Positions 1 to 8,752 of a DNA stretch of 64,000 bases are shown one piece after another. Below the pieces are notes generated by a model. That model ran no database searches and was not told where the DNA came from. It saw only the letters and a program-made list of their open reading frames with translations. The position numbers and the translations under genes were made by a program. The stretch's first letter is position 1, and each line of letters begins with the position of its first letter. Source of the stretch: Paraburkholderia solitsugae (GTDB taxonomy: Bacteria > Pseudomonadota > Gammaproteobacteria > Burkholderiales > Burkholderiaceae); the NCBI RefSeq assembly GCF_013177695.1, contig NZ_WOEY01000153.1:32942-96941 (forward strand), given 5' to 3'.

Positions 1-2557
1 CGATCAACGCGTCGGCATGCAGCGTTGCATCCGGGTTCTGCACGAAGGTCGCGTTCGGAATGGCGTGCGTGTTGACGACGATGCGCGTGCGGCCATGACG
101 CACCGTTTGCAAGGCATCGGCGCTCGCGCCCACCACCATATCGCAGGCGAGCAGCACGTCGGCCTGTTGCGTGTCGATGCGCACCTGATTGAGCCACTCG
201 TCGCGCGCGGCGAAGCGCACGAACGACAACACCGAGCCGCCCTTTTGCGCGAAGCCCATGAAGTCGAGCACCGAGGCGCTCTTGCCTTCCAGATGCGCGG
301 CCATGCTGATTAATGCGCCGACGGTCACGACCCCCGTGCCGCCAACGCCGGTCACCAGGATGTCGTACGGCGCGGCATCGAGATGTGTCGCAGGAATCGG
401 CAACGTGTCGACGCGTGCAGCGAGCGCTGCCGGATCGAACGCGGCGCCTGCGGCTTTCTTCAGCTTGCCGCCTTCCACCGTGACGAAGCTCGGGCAGAAA
501 CCGTTCACGCAGGAATAGTCTTTATTGCAGGACGATTGATCGATGCGGCGCTTGCGGCCCAACGCGGTTTCAAGCGGCTCGACCGACAGACAGTTCGATT
601 GCACGCCGCAATCGCCGCAGCCTTCGCAAACTTCCTCGTTGATGAACAGACGCTTGTCCGGATCGGGAAACTCGCCTTTTTTCCGGCGACGCCGTTTTTC
701 CGCCGCACAGGTCTGGTCATAGATCAGCACGGTCACGCCGTCGATATCGCGCAACGCGCGCTGCACCGTGTCCATTTCGCTGCGATGGTGGAACGTCGTG
801 CCTTTCGGGAAGAGGTCGTGATGGCCGTCGTATTTCTCCGGCTCGTCGCTGACCACGACGAAACGCGACACGCCTTCGGCTTCCACCTGACGCGCGATCT
901 GCGGCACCGAGATGCTGCCGTCGACCGGCTGGCCGCCCGTCATCGCGACGGCATCGTTATAGAGGATCTTGTAGGTGATGGTGGTGTTCGCGGCCACCGC
1001 CTGGCGGATCGCGAGAATACCCGAGTGAAAGTAGGTGCCGTCGCCGAGATTCTGGAATACGTGGCGCGTTTTCGTGAACATCGAATGCGAGGCCCAATCG
1101 ACGCCTTCGCCGCCCATCTGAATCAGACCGGTGGTGTCGCGCTCCATCCACGACGCCATGAAGTGACAGCCGATCCCCGCATGCGCGATAGAACCTTCAG
1201 GCACTTTGGTCGATGTGTTGTGCGGGCAGCCCGAGCAGAAATACGGCGTCCGCTTCACGCTATCCGCCGCATTCGAGAGGATTTGCGGCGCAACCAGATC
1301 GACCACACGTTCGCGGCGATCCAACGCGGGTTTGTGCTTCGCGAGCCAGTTCGCGAACACCGGCAGAATGCGCGACGGCCGCAATTCACCGAGCGACGAC
1401 AGCAGCAGCGTGCCGTCTTCGGCGTTCTTGCCGACCACGATCGGCCGCGTGCCTTGCGTGCGGTTGTACAGATAGTCTTTGATCTGCTGCTCGATGACCG
1501 GGCCCTTTTCCTCGATCACCAGCACTTCTGACAAACCGGAAACGAACGCGTCGATGCGCGTCATCTCCAACGGGAAAGACAGGCCAACCTTGTAGATGCG
1601 CACGCCGGCCGCTTCCAGATCCGCGACTGTCAGATCGAGCCGGCGCAGCGTTTCCATCAAGTCGAGATGCGCCTTGCCGCACGTGACGATACCGACGTTC
1701 GCATGCGGACTCGGCGCGATCCATTTGTCGATGCTGTTGGTGCGTGCGAAGTGACGCACCGCGTCGAGCTTCGCGTGCATCCGCGCTTCGATCGTCAGGC
1801 TCGGCAGATCGGGCCAACGGTTATGCAGGCCGCCTGCGGGTGCTTCGAAATCCTGCGGGGTCGCCCATTCGGTTTGCAGCGCATCCAGATCGACAGTGGA
1901 GCCGGATTCGACGGTTTCCGAAATCGCCTTATACCCGACCCACGCACCCGAGAAGCGCGACAGCGCCCAGCCATACAGGCCGAACTCGAGCATGTCGGCA
2001 ATGTTCGACGGATTCACCACCGGCATATGCCACGCCATCAACGCGAAGTCGCTCTGGTGCGGCATCGACGACGACACGCAGCCGTGGTCGTCGCCCGCCA
2101 CCACCAGCACGCCGCCGTGCGGCGACGAGCCGTACGCGTTGCCGTGCTTCAGCGCATCGCCCGCGCGATCCACGCCGGGGCCTTTGCCGTACCACATGGC
2201 GAACACGCCTTCGACGGTGCGCTCCGGGTCCGATTCCACCCGCTGCGTACCGAGCACGGCGGTGCCGCCGAGTTCTTCGTTGATCGCCGGCAAAAAGCGA
2301 ATATCACTCGCCGTGAGCAGTTTCTGCGCTTTCCACAACTGCTGGTCGACCATGCCGAGCGGCGAGCCGCGATAGCCGCTAATGAAGCCGGCCGTGTTCA
2401 TGCCGTGCGCGCGGTCGGCTGCGCGCTGCATCAGCGCAAGGCGCACCAGCGCCTGTGTACCGGTCAGGAAGATTCGGCCGCGCGTGGCGGTGAGGTTGTC
2501 GGACAGCTTGTAGTCGGCGAGAGCGGGCGTGCCGTCGATGGGCAGGCGAGCGGTCAT
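1..2557 (-). CDS. Indolepyruvate ferredoxin oxidoreductase, fused IorA-IorB type (3' end beyond window)
   Basis: Reading the minus strand from the ATG at 2557 gives an open frame to the window edge (about 852 codons; fused family members are near 1,150-1,200, so the C-terminus is missing). The N-terminal two thirds resemble the thiamine-diphosphate IorA half. A ferredoxin-like cysteine cluster follows (CEGCGDCG near residues 643-650, then further Cys residues). Next comes the start of the IorB half with a glycine-rich GVGGTG loop near residue 737. The family oxidatively decarboxylates aryl-pyruvates such as indolepyruvate to acyl-CoA in aromatic amino acid breakdown, in the cytosol, passing electrons to ferredoxin. 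The gene appears to stand alone with its own 237-base upstream gap. The large fused form is common in proteobacteria. Substrate is inferred from family, not shown. Confidence 0.93.
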   Translation of the reverse strand, partial: MTARLPIDGTPALADYKLSDNLTATRGRIFLTGTQALVRLALMQRAADRAHGMNTAGFISGYRGSPLGMVDQQLWKAQKLLTASDIRFLPAINEELGGTAVLGTQRVESDPERTVEGVFAMWYGKGPGVDRAGDALKHGNAYGSSPHGGVLVVAGDDHGCVSSSMPHQSDFALMAWHMPVVNPSNIADMLEFGLYGWALSRFSGAWVGYKAISETVESGSTVDLDALQTEWATPQDFEAPAGGLHNRWPDLPSLTIEARMHAKLDAVRHFARTNSIDKWIAPSPHANVGIVTCGKAHLDLMETLRRLDLTVADLEAAGVRIYKVGLSFPLEMTRIDAFVSGLSEVLVIEEKGPVIEQQIKDYLYNRTQGTRPIVVGKNAEDGTLLLSSLGELRPSRILPVFANWLAKHKPALDRRERVVDLVAPQILSNAADSVKRTPYFCSGCPHNTSTKVPEGSIAHAGIGCHFMASWMERDTTGLIQMGGEGVDWASHSMFTKTRHVFQNLGDGTYFHSGILAIRQAVAANTTITYKILYNDAVAMTGGQPVDGSISVPQIARQVEAEGVSRFVVVSDEPEKYDGHHDLFPKGTTFHHRSEMDTVQRALRDIDGVTVLIYDQTCAAEKRRRRKKGEFPDPDKRLFINEEVCEGCGDCGVQSNCLSVEPLETALGRKRRIDQSSCNKDYSCVNGFCPSFVTVEGGKLKKAAGAAFDPAALAARVDTLPIPATHLDAAPYDILVTGVGGTGVVTVGALISMAAHLEGKSASVLDFMGFAQKGGSVLSFVRFAARDEWLNQVRIDTQQADVLLACDMVVGASADALQTVRHGRTRIVVNTHAIPNATFVQNPDATLHADALI

Positions 2558-2794
2558 GGGTGAGTCTCCATTGTTTTGCATCCGCGCGCCGTGGGTGGGG
2601 ACCACAAAAGGTGACGCGGCGAAAGAGACTCTATTTTTTAGCGCCGATTGGAGTGAATTTTTTCTACTTGGTCAGGCGTTCAACGAAACAGCGCGACGGG
2701 CCGCGCGTTTTAATGAAGTTTTGAGATGGATCTGCCACGCGGCGGGCGGATTCGGGTATGCCCTGGTGCGCCGCGCAAGGGTGAAATCCGCCTT

Positions 2795-4276
2795 TTAATA
2801 CCCCGTCCAGACGGCCAACGCCAGCGCGCCACCCGACAGCACCAGCAGCACCACGAACAGCGGCAGGATGAACCTGATCCACTGACCGAAGCCGACCCGC
2901 GCGGTGGCGAGATACGCGAGCAGCATTCCGGAGGTCGGCGTCACCATGTTCGTCAAGCCGCCGCCCAACACGAAGGCGAGCACCGAGGTTTGCCCGCTAA
3001 CACCGGACAACTGCGCAATCGGCCCAATGATCGGCATGCTGACCGCGGCCTTGCCGGACACGGACGGAATGAACACGTCGAGCACCATCTGCACGGCCAT
3101 CAGGCCGTTCGCCACCCACACCGCCGATTGGCCGCGCGCGAGCCGCGTGAAATGGTCGATCAGCGTGTCGAGCACCAGGCTGTTCTGCAGAATCAGTTCG
3201 ACCGATGCCGCGAGACCGATCAGCAAACCCGCCAGAATCATCCCCTTCATGCCGTCGACGAAAGCGTCGGCCGCGCTGCGCGAATCGAGCCTGCCCACGG
3301 CCGCCGTCACGATGCTGATGAACACGTAGAACGCGGACAACTCGACGTTGCCCCAATGCAATTCACGCGTGCCGATCACCAGCATCGCAGCGGCGATCGT
3401 CAGCACGATTAACGTCGCCTTGTGGCGGCCCGAGAGCTTAGCTTGCGGGTGTTCGTCCAGACTCGCGCGTGCGACGGCCAACCGATAGCCGCTCAAACGC
3501 ACGTGAGCCAGCAGATACAGAATGCCCAGCGTCAGGAACACGACGAACACACCGATGCGCATCGCGATACCGCTAAAGAGCGGCACACCGACGATCGGCT
3601 GCGCGACGGCGAGCGACAACGGATTGGTCACCGAGGCGATATACCCGACCTTCGCGGCAATCGCGACGAGCCCCACCGCGAACAGGTTCGATAAACCGAG
3701 CCGCCGTGCCAGTACCATCACCATCGGAATGATCACGAGGTATTCGGAGATGAAGCCGAGCAGCGTGCTGCCGAGGCCGATCAGGACCATGAGCAGCGGC
3801 GCCAGCACATAGACGTTGCCCGCGGTGAGTTGCAGGAGCCGGTCGATCCCTGCATCCACCACGCCCGTCTTGCGCATCACGCCGAACATGCCGCCGACGA
3901 ACATCACCATGAAAATCAGCGGCGCGTTCTTGATGAGGCCATTGGGGACCGCGACGAAGGCCGACACGAGGCTCGCGGGCGCGGCCTGCTCGGGCGTGCT
4001 TTGGGTGACGCTCGGTGCGATCAGCGTGGCAAGGCTGTGGCTCTTCGGCACCACCTGATAGGTGCCCGGCACGACCAGCTTGTCGTGACGCTCGAAGTGC
4101 CCGGCGTCGATCAGATAGGTCATCGCCACGGCGGCGAGCACGACCCAGATCATCATCACCACCGGATGCAGCATCTTGCCGTGGGGCTTCTTTTCATCGC
4201 TGCCGCTGCCGGGATGGCTGCCTGGAGGATGGTCGTCGTCGGCGGTGGGCGCCGTGGGTGGGGCGAGCGTGGTCAT
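2795..4276 (-). CDS. YfcC/DcuC-family integral membrane carrier
   Basis: A 493-residue polytopic inner-membrane protein. After a Pro/Asp/His-rich cytoplasmic N-terminus it has a first membrane segment near residues 37-56, then many hydrophobic helices with the YfcC/DcuC-type core (GLVAIAAKVGYIASVTNPLS near residues 205-224, and a helical hairpin with VTPTSGM near the C-terminus). Family members carry C4-dicarboxylates or, for YfcC-type proteins, probably amino-acid-like substrates. It lies 13 bases behind the IclR gene and two genes behind an N-formylglutamate amidohydrolase on the same strand, so it probably imports that enzyme's substrate. Exact substrate and direction are unknown. Confidence 0.85.
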   Translation of the reverse strand: MTTLAPPTAPTADDDHPPGSHPGSGSDEKKPHGKMLHPVVMMIWVVLAAVAMTYLIDAGHFERHDKLVVPGTYQVVPKSHSLATLIAPSVTQSTPEQAAPASLVSAFVAVPNGLIKNAPLIFMVMFVGGMFGVMRKTGVVDAGIDRLLQLTAGNVYVLAPLLMVLIGLGSTLLGFISEYLVIIPMVMVLARRLGLSNLFAVGLVAIAAKVGYIASVTNPLSLAVAQPIVGVPLFSGIAMRIGVFVVFLTLGILYLLAHVRLSGYRLAVARASLDEHPQAKLSGRHKATLIVLTIAAAMLVIGTRELHWGNVELSAFYVFISIVTAAVGRLDSRSAADAFVDGMKGMILAGLLIGLAASVELILQNSLVLDTLIDHFTRLARGQSAVWVANGLMAVQMVLDVFIPSVSGKAAVSMPIIGPIAQLSGVSGQTSVLAFVLGGGLTNMVTPTSGMLLAYLATARVGFGQWIRFILPLFVVLLVLSGGALALAVWTGY

Positions 4277-4289
4277 GGGCGGGTTCCTG

Positions 4290-5060
4290 TCATGCCGGCT
4301 GCGGATTCATCTGCGGCGCGGTGTACCCGAGTTCGGCGGAGATCGTGCGGCTGCACGCTTGCAGACGTTCGAGGTAATCGGGAATCTCAATCCGGCTGAT
4401 GCGCATCTCTGGCCCCGAGACGCTGATCGCGGCCACTGCCTGGCCGCTCATATCGCGTACCGGCACCGAGATGGCCACCGCACCCGCCGTGACTTCACCC
4501 ACGCTCACCGCATAGCCTCTGCGCACGATCACATCGAGTTCGTCGACGAGCTTCATCAGGTCCGGCGGCTGCGGCAGTTTCTTCAGGTGCGCGAAGTATT
4601 CGGTCCTGACGGCGTCCGGTGCGAACGCGAGCAGGATCTTGCCGGACGCGCCGCTGTTGAGCGAGCGCCGGTTGCCCACCGCGCCGATCATACGCATCTC
4701 GTGCGTGCTTTCGCAACGCGCGACACACACCGTTTCCAGCCCTTCGCGCACGCGCAGCACGACGTTTTCGTTGATCGCCTGATTGAGCGCGAGCATGTGC
4801 TTTTGCGCCGAGCGCACCAGTGTGTTCTGCTGCGCGGCCGCGACGCCGATCACGAACGCCTGCGGACCGAGCGCGTAGGTCGAGGCGCGTGTGTCCTGCA
4901 CGACGAAGCGATGCAATTCGAGCGTGCACAACATGCGGTAAGCGCGCGACTTGTTGATGCCGAGTTGATTGGCGAGCTCGGTGACGCCGAGACCCGGATG
5001 TTCGGCGACATGGCTCAGCAGCTTGAGCGCGCTGTCGACGGAATCGACGATGTAGTTCAC
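4290..5060 (-). CDS. IclR-family transcriptional regulator
   Basis: The 256-residue protein has a winged helix-turn-helix at residues about 5-65 (LGVTELANQLGINKSRAYRML) and the IclR effector domain after it (GASGKILLAF, GYAVSVGEVTAGAVAISVPV, and GQAVAAISVSGP near the C-terminus). The start is a GTG at 5060 preceded by GGAAGGAAC. It sits between the amidohydrolase gene (25 bases upstream) and the carrier gene (13 bases downstream), so it is probably their local regulator. Two near-identical AT-rich palindromes, one upstream of this operon and one upstream of the divergent porin, are the best candidate operators. The effector is probably an N-formyl or N-acyl amino acid or its product; this is inference. 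Confidence 0.93.
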   Translation of the reverse strand: MNYIVDSVDSALKLLSHVAEHPGLGVTELANQLGINKSRAYRMLCTLELHRFVVQDTRASTYALGPQAFVIGVAAAQQNTLVRSAQKHMLALNQAINENVVLRVREGLETVCVARCESTHEMRMIGAVGNRRSLNSGASGKILLAFAPDAVRTEYFAHLKKLPQPPDLMKLVDELDVIVRRGYAVSVGEVTAGAVAISVPVRDMSGQAVAAISVSGPEMRISRIEIPDYLERLQACSRTISAELGYTAPQMNPQPA

Positions 5061-5085
5061 GGTTGTTCCTTCCTAGGTTGCGTCA

Positions 5086-5979
5086 TTAAGCCGGGCGGGG
5101 CGCGGCAAGTTGAGCGCGGACGTAGTCGGCGAGCGCGGCGACGAAGGCGTCGAGGTCGCGCTTGAGCGTGTGGAAGCCGGCGTGTTTGACGAACTCGGCC
5201 TCATCCATATACAGCCCGCGCTTCAGTTCGATCTGGATGCTGTGCCTACGCTGCGCAGGATCGCTGACGGCCGCGAGCAGATCGCCACCCTGATAGGGCT
5301 CGTTCACCTGCACGCGATAGCCCGCGCCGCTGAAATAGTCCGCCACCCATTGTGTGAAGGCAGGATCCGCAGTGGTGCCGCGGCGGTCGCTGACGACGAA
5401 GTCGGGTCGCGCCTCGCCGGCATCGACGTTCATCTCGTTGCCGCGCGATTTCATCGAATGACAGTCGACGTGCCACAGCGCGCCGTGCTGCGCATAAGCG
5501 CGCTCGGCTGCGGCACTGAGCGCCGCCCGGTAGGGGCGGTAGTACGCGTCGATGCGGTGCTGGACTTCGGCGACCGACAGCTTGCGGTCGTACATCGGCA
5601 CGTTCGGCAGCGCGTCGCGCCGGATCAGACCCATGCCGCGCAGCGTGTACTTCTGTGGGGCAAGCGGTTCGGGCCACGGCTCGGCGAGCAATTGCGCATC
5701 GATATCCGTGATCGCGCGATTCGGGTCGATGTAGGCGCGCGGGAAATGCGCGCCGATCAGTACCCCACCTTGCGCCGGCACACCGGCCCACAGTTCGTCG
5801 ACGAACGCATCCCACGAGGTGCGAATCGCGGCGGCCGGCGCGGACGTACCGAAATCGGCCGGCAGCGCGATGCCGCTGTGCGGTGAATCGAACAGGATCG
5901 GCAGCGCCGCCGCGGTGGGTTGCGCGATAAAGAACGGCGCGTCGGCGGGCGCGGCAAAAGTGTTGTTATCGGGCGTCAA
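5086..5979 (-). CDS. N-formylglutamate amidohydrolase family protein
   Basis: This 297-residue protein matches the N-formylglutamate deformylase (HutG-like) family. It has an N-terminal PHSG motif, HFPRAYIDPNRAITDID near residues 74-90, and the metal-site motif HVDCHSMKS near residue 170. These enzymes hydrolyse N-formyl-L-glutamate to glutamate and formate. The start is a TTG at 5979, chosen because AAGGA lies 7 bases upstream and no ATG is closer. No histidine-utilisation gene is nearby. It leads an operon with an IclR regulator and a carrier, suggesting use of an external N-formyl or related amide rather than histidine breakdown. Other acyl-amino-acid substrates are possible. Confidence 0.92.
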   Translation of the reverse strand: MTPDNNTFAAPADAPFFIAQPTAAALPILFDSPHSGIALPADFGTSAPAAAIRTSWDAFVDELWAGVPAQGGVLIGAHFPRAYIDPNRAITDIDAQLLAEPWPEPLAPQKYTLRGMGLIRRDALPNVPMYDRKLSVAEVQHRIDAYYRPYRAALSAAAERAYAQHGALWHVDCHSMKSRGNEMNVDAGEARPDFVVSDRRGTTADPAFTQWVADYFSGAGYRVQVNEPYQGGDLLAAVSDPAQRRHSIQIELKRGLYMDEAEFVKHAGFHTLKRDLDAFVAALADYVRAQLAAPRPA

Positions 5980-6044
5980 AACAAATTCCTTTCTGGTGGC
6001 CGACGCGCTTTAAAGGTCGTCGTGGCCAGAGTCAATGGCTCGTG

Positions 6045-6063
6045 TGTTTTATTAAATAAAACA
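6045..6063. promoter_or_regulatory. Palindromic operator candidate upstream of the amidohydrolase operon
   Basis: TGTTTTATT-A-AATAAAACA is a perfect 9+1+9 palindrome, 66-84 bases upstream of the amidohydrolase start and very AT-rich for this genome. The 17-base core recurs at 6285-6301 in front of the porin with only the central base changed. IclR-family proteins often bind such symmetric sites and usually regulate their own operon. Assignment to the IclR protein encoded at 4290-5060 is inferred from position. Confidence 0.6.
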
Positions 6064-6282
6064 GCGTATCAATATTTAACGACGAACCTTATGAATGGTC
6101 AAGTGACTCGTTGAAAGCCTTGCTATCCGGGTCGTTCATTTTGAAATCCTTGCTGGTCAAGGATTTACGCTGTGTTGGCCAGTAAAACCCCCAGCGCCGG
6201 GTTGTGTCGTCAATGCGGGCAAACCAGTATCTCTGCGTCAGCTTGACCAAGTAATTTTGCGTTTCGAATAATAAACGATACA
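6064..6282. other. AT-rich divergent promoter region
   Basis: This stretch separates the two palindromes between the minus-strand amidohydrolase operon and the plus-strand porin; the whole gene-free gap is 5980-6379. It is clearly lower in GC than its neighbours. A 68-codon minus-strand frame crosses it but lacks a ribosome binding site and starts inside the second palindrome, so I do not call it. I read the stretch as back-to-back promoters. Confidence 0.5.
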
Positions 6283-6303
6283 TTGTTTTATTCAATAAAA
6301 CAA
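6283..6303. promoter_or_regulatory. Palindromic operator candidate upstream of the porin
   Basis: The core GTTTTATTCAATAAAAC at 6285-6301, extended by TT and AA, gives a 10+1+10 perfect palindrome about 77 bases before the porin ATG. It matches the site at 6045-6063 except for its centre and flanks. Two copies at similar distances from two divergent genes point to co-regulation by one dimeric repressor or activator, most likely the IclR protein of this locus. Confidence 0.6.
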
Positions 6304-6379
6304 AGAGATCGGGGCGCCCACGCAGCAGCCGGGCGGCTTCGACGGACCAGGTTCACACACTCACAACAAGGAAACGCAG

Positions 6380-7495
6380 ATGAACAGGACAGGTTTGGCG
6401 ATGGCGCTTGCGGGCGCGGGGATCGGCGCGGTGCTCGCGGTGTCCAGTGGCAACGCCGCGGCGCAGTCGAGCGTGACGTTGTACGGCATCGTCGACTCAG
6501 GTATCACCTACACGAGCAACCAGAAAGGCAGCACGACCTGGCAGGCGACCGGCGGAAACGAACAGGGCACGCGCTGGGGCATGGTGGGCACCGAGGATCT
6601 GGGCGGCGGCACCACGGCGATCTTCAAACTGGAGAACGGCTTCAACATCGAGACCGGCACGGCGAGCGCGAATAGCCGCATGTTCGGCCGTCAGGCGTGG
6701 GTGGGTCTGGCGAACCAGCGCTGGGGGTCCTTCACGATGGGGCGCCAGTACAACGCCGCGCAGGATTCGCTGGCGCCGTTGCAGATTGGCGCGAGCACGT
6801 CGCTGACGCAGTACGCGCTGCATCCGTTCGATACCGACGACCTGAACAACTCGTTTCGCACCGACAACTCGGTGAAATACGTCACGCCGACGTTCGCGGG
6901 CTTCCAGGGCAACGCGATGTACGGTTTCTCCAACGCGACCAACTTCGCGGCGAACCGCAGCTGGAGCGTCGGGGGCACGTATGCGCAGGGTCCGTTGCAT
7001 CTCGGCATTGCCTACGTGGTGCTCGACAATCCGGCGCTCGACACGACCGGCGCGATTCCGTCGGACAACTACTACACGTTCCTGAAGGGCATCACGAAGC
7101 AGCAGATATGGGGCGCGGCCGGCACGTACGACTTCGGCAATGCGACGTTCGGCATGCTGTACACGAGCTCGCTGTTCAACTTGCAGACGGGCGCATCGCA
7201 GCGCTTCAACAACTACGAAGGCAGCTTCCGTTATCGCTTCACGCCGGCCGTGATGTTCGCAATCGGCGAAACGTACACGCAGGTTCTTACGACGCAAAGC
7301 ACGAAGCCGAGCGTGCACTATCTGCAAACCAGCGCGGGTGTCCAGTACTACCTGTCCAAGCGCACCGATCTGTATGTGAACGCGATCTATCAGCGCTCGT
7401 CGTCGAATACGGTGGCGGACGTTGAAGGGATCAGCAATCCGTCGAGTTCGAGCACGCAGGTGGTGGGCGTGGTTGGGATTCGCCACAAGTTCTGA
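6380..7495 (+). CDS. Gram-negative porin (Burkholderiales 16-strand type)
   Basis: A 371-residue outer-membrane protein. A signal peptide ends at about residue 30 (SSGNAAA-QSSVTLYGIVD), the barrel starts with the typical VTLYGIVDSG strand, and the protein ends in Phe (GVVGIRHKF), the usual outer-membrane insertion signal. Inner motifs RQAWVGL and FGRQ fit the Porin_4/OmpC-like family common in Burkholderia. AAGGAAA lies 8-13 bases before the ATG. The shared palindrome upstream links it to the amidohydrolase-IclR-carrier operon, so it may be the outer-membrane entry route for that operon's substrate. General porins of this kind admit many small hydrophilic solutes, so specificity is a guess. 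Confidence 0.95.
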   Translation: MNRTGLAMALAGAGIGAVLAVSSGNAAAQSSVTLYGIVDSGITYTSNQKGSTTWQATGGNEQGTRWGMVGTEDLGGGTTAIFKLENGFNIETGTASANSRMFGRQAWVGLANQRWGSFTMGRQYNAAQDSLAPLQIGASTSLTQYALHPFDTDDLNNSFRTDNSVKYVTPTFAGFQGNAMYGFSNATNFAANRSWSVGGTYAQGPLHLGIAYVVLDNPALDTTGAIPSDNYYTFLKGITKQQIWGAAGTYDFGNATFGMLYTSSLFNLQTGASQRFNNYEGSFRYRFTPAVMFAIGETYTQVLTTQSTKPSVHYLQTSAGVQYYLSKRTDLYVNAIYQRSSSNTVADVEGISNPSSSSTQVVGVVGIRHKF

Positions 7496-7504
7496 GCGGG
7501 CACC

Positions 7505-7528
7505 GCCCGCGCGCTCTACGGCGCGGGC
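7505..7528. terminator. GC-rich hairpin between convergent porin and channel genes
   Basis: GCCCGCGC (7505-7512) pairs with GCGCGGGC (7521-7528) around an 8-base loop, directly after the porin stop and overlapping the 3' end of the channel gene. Only a short pyrimidine stretch (GCTTTC) follows on the plus strand, so it is at best a weak intrinsic terminator. Confidence 0.4.
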
Positions 7529-8487
7529 GCTTTCGCCGCGGACGCGGCGACCGGCGCCGAGTCGAGCGGCACGACCTCGTTGAAATGCGAGTAATCGATG
7601 TGACTCACGCCGTTTTCCTCGCGCATGATGTCGACGAACCGGTGTTGCCAGCGGATCTGCTCGCAGGGCCACGTGTAGCGCGCCTGCATGGTTTGCGAGG
7701 TCGATTCGTCGACCCCCTCGAGCGTGAGCAGCAGCGACATGTCGCGGCCCTTGAGCGTTTCGGCGGTTTCGCCGAACAGCGGGCTGCTTTCGTCGATGAC
7801 GTGCATCAGGACCCAGCCTAGCTTGAACACGGGATGCTGGTCGCGCACCAGCGTCAGATCGTAGAGCTTGCGCAGCGTAAAACCTTCGACGGTGGTCTCC
7901 AGCCGCATGATGCGCAGCTTCGCACGCGCTTCGGCGATCACGTTCTGACGTGCGTTGGCGGCGCGCACCATCAACGTCATGCGGCCCTCGAGCGGCCGCA
8001 CGACCGCGTAGCGGGCGAACATGATCTTGGCGTGCGGGCGTGAGAAGCGCGCGAAGATCAGCCCGGTCGCCAACGCGATGCTGGACATGCCGACAAAGAT
8101 CTCCAGTGTCGCGATCCAGTGGGCGTAGACCGTTTGCGGGTGCATGTCGCCATAGCCGACCGTCGCGAGCGTTTCGACGCTGAAGAAAAACGCGCCGCCG
8201 AAGCCTGGCGGAAACTGATTGGCGATCGGTGCGTTGCCGAGCATGTAGAGCGCGGCAAACACGGTGTTGAGCAGCAGGAACAAGACCCCGAGCGAGACGA
8301 AAAAAGTCGGCCAGCGGACCATGAGTGCGCGGTGATAGAGATCCTGCCAGAGCGGCGTCGGCATGCCGTGCGCGATAACGACGCGATCATCCAGGCGCAA
8401 TTCCCGGCTGCCGCGCGTGCGACGTTTTTGCGTACGCGTTTCGTCGTCGCCGATGCTGGAAAGATGGTCTGGTGATTCGGTCGCCAT
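7516..8487 (-). CDS. Inward-rectifier potassium channel, KirBac1.1 type
   Basis: The 323-residue protein has two membrane helices (about 60-83 and 122-146) around a pore loop with the potassium selectivity filter TVGYGD at residues 109-114. A long C-terminal beta-rich cytoplasmic Kir domain follows (for example LMVRAANARQNVIAEARAK). It closely resembles the structurally known KirBac1.1 of Burkholderia pseudomallei in filter context and length. It acts as a tetramer in the inner membrane. The ATG at 8487 precedes a charged 50-residue N-terminus that is normal for the family. The gene stands alone, convergent with the porin. Confidence 0.95.
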   Translation of the reverse strand: MATESPDHLSSIGDDETRTQKRRTRGSRELRLDDRVVIAHGMPTPLWQDLYHRALMVRWPTFFVSLGVLFLLLNTVFAALYMLGNAPIANQFPPGFGGAFFFSVETLATVGYGDMHPQTVYAHWIATLEIFVGMSSIALATGLIFARFSRPHAKIMFARYAVVRPLEGRMTLMVRAANARQNVIAEARAKLRIMRLETTVEGFTLRKLYDLTLVRDQHPVFKLGWVLMHVIDESSPLFGETAETLKGRDMSLLLTLEGVDESTSQTMQARYTWPCEQIRWQHRFVDIMREENGVSHIDYSHFNEVVPLDSAPVAASAAKAPAP

Positions 8488-8588
8488 CGCGTGCCCGTAG
8501 AGAGGAAGAACGCGTAAAGCGTAGCACGCCGGTTAGCGCGCGGAGGGGGATTGTCGGCGCGCTGAAGGGACGTTGGAGAGCGTGCCTC

Positions 8589-8654
8589 AACGGCGGGTTG
8601 CACAGACGTCGAGGTGGCGCAAACGGCGTGTTGCACGGGCGCCGAGGTGGCGCT
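8589..8654. repeat. Two-copy 33-base tandem repeat
   Basis: Units 8589-8621 and 8622-8654 agree at about 28 of 33 positions, sharing AACGGCG, GTTGCAC and CGAGGTGGCGC blocks. They lie in the 265-base gap between the potassium channel and a small-protein gene. The unit length is a multiple of three, but no convincing gene covers it. It is likely a local duplication in a non-coding spacer. Confidence 0.6.
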
Positions 8655-8752
8655 TCCAACACCCGCCTGCGGTACTTTGGGCGAGTGTGCAGGAGATGCG
8701 CCGATTCCGCTCGCTTGACGCCCACGCCTCCATCAATGCGCCCGCCGTAGGG

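Noticed and set aside
6089..6295. 68-codon minus-strand frame in the divergent region before the porin
   Set aside because: It has no ribosome binding site, starts inside the putative operator and runs through AT-rich promoter-like DNA.
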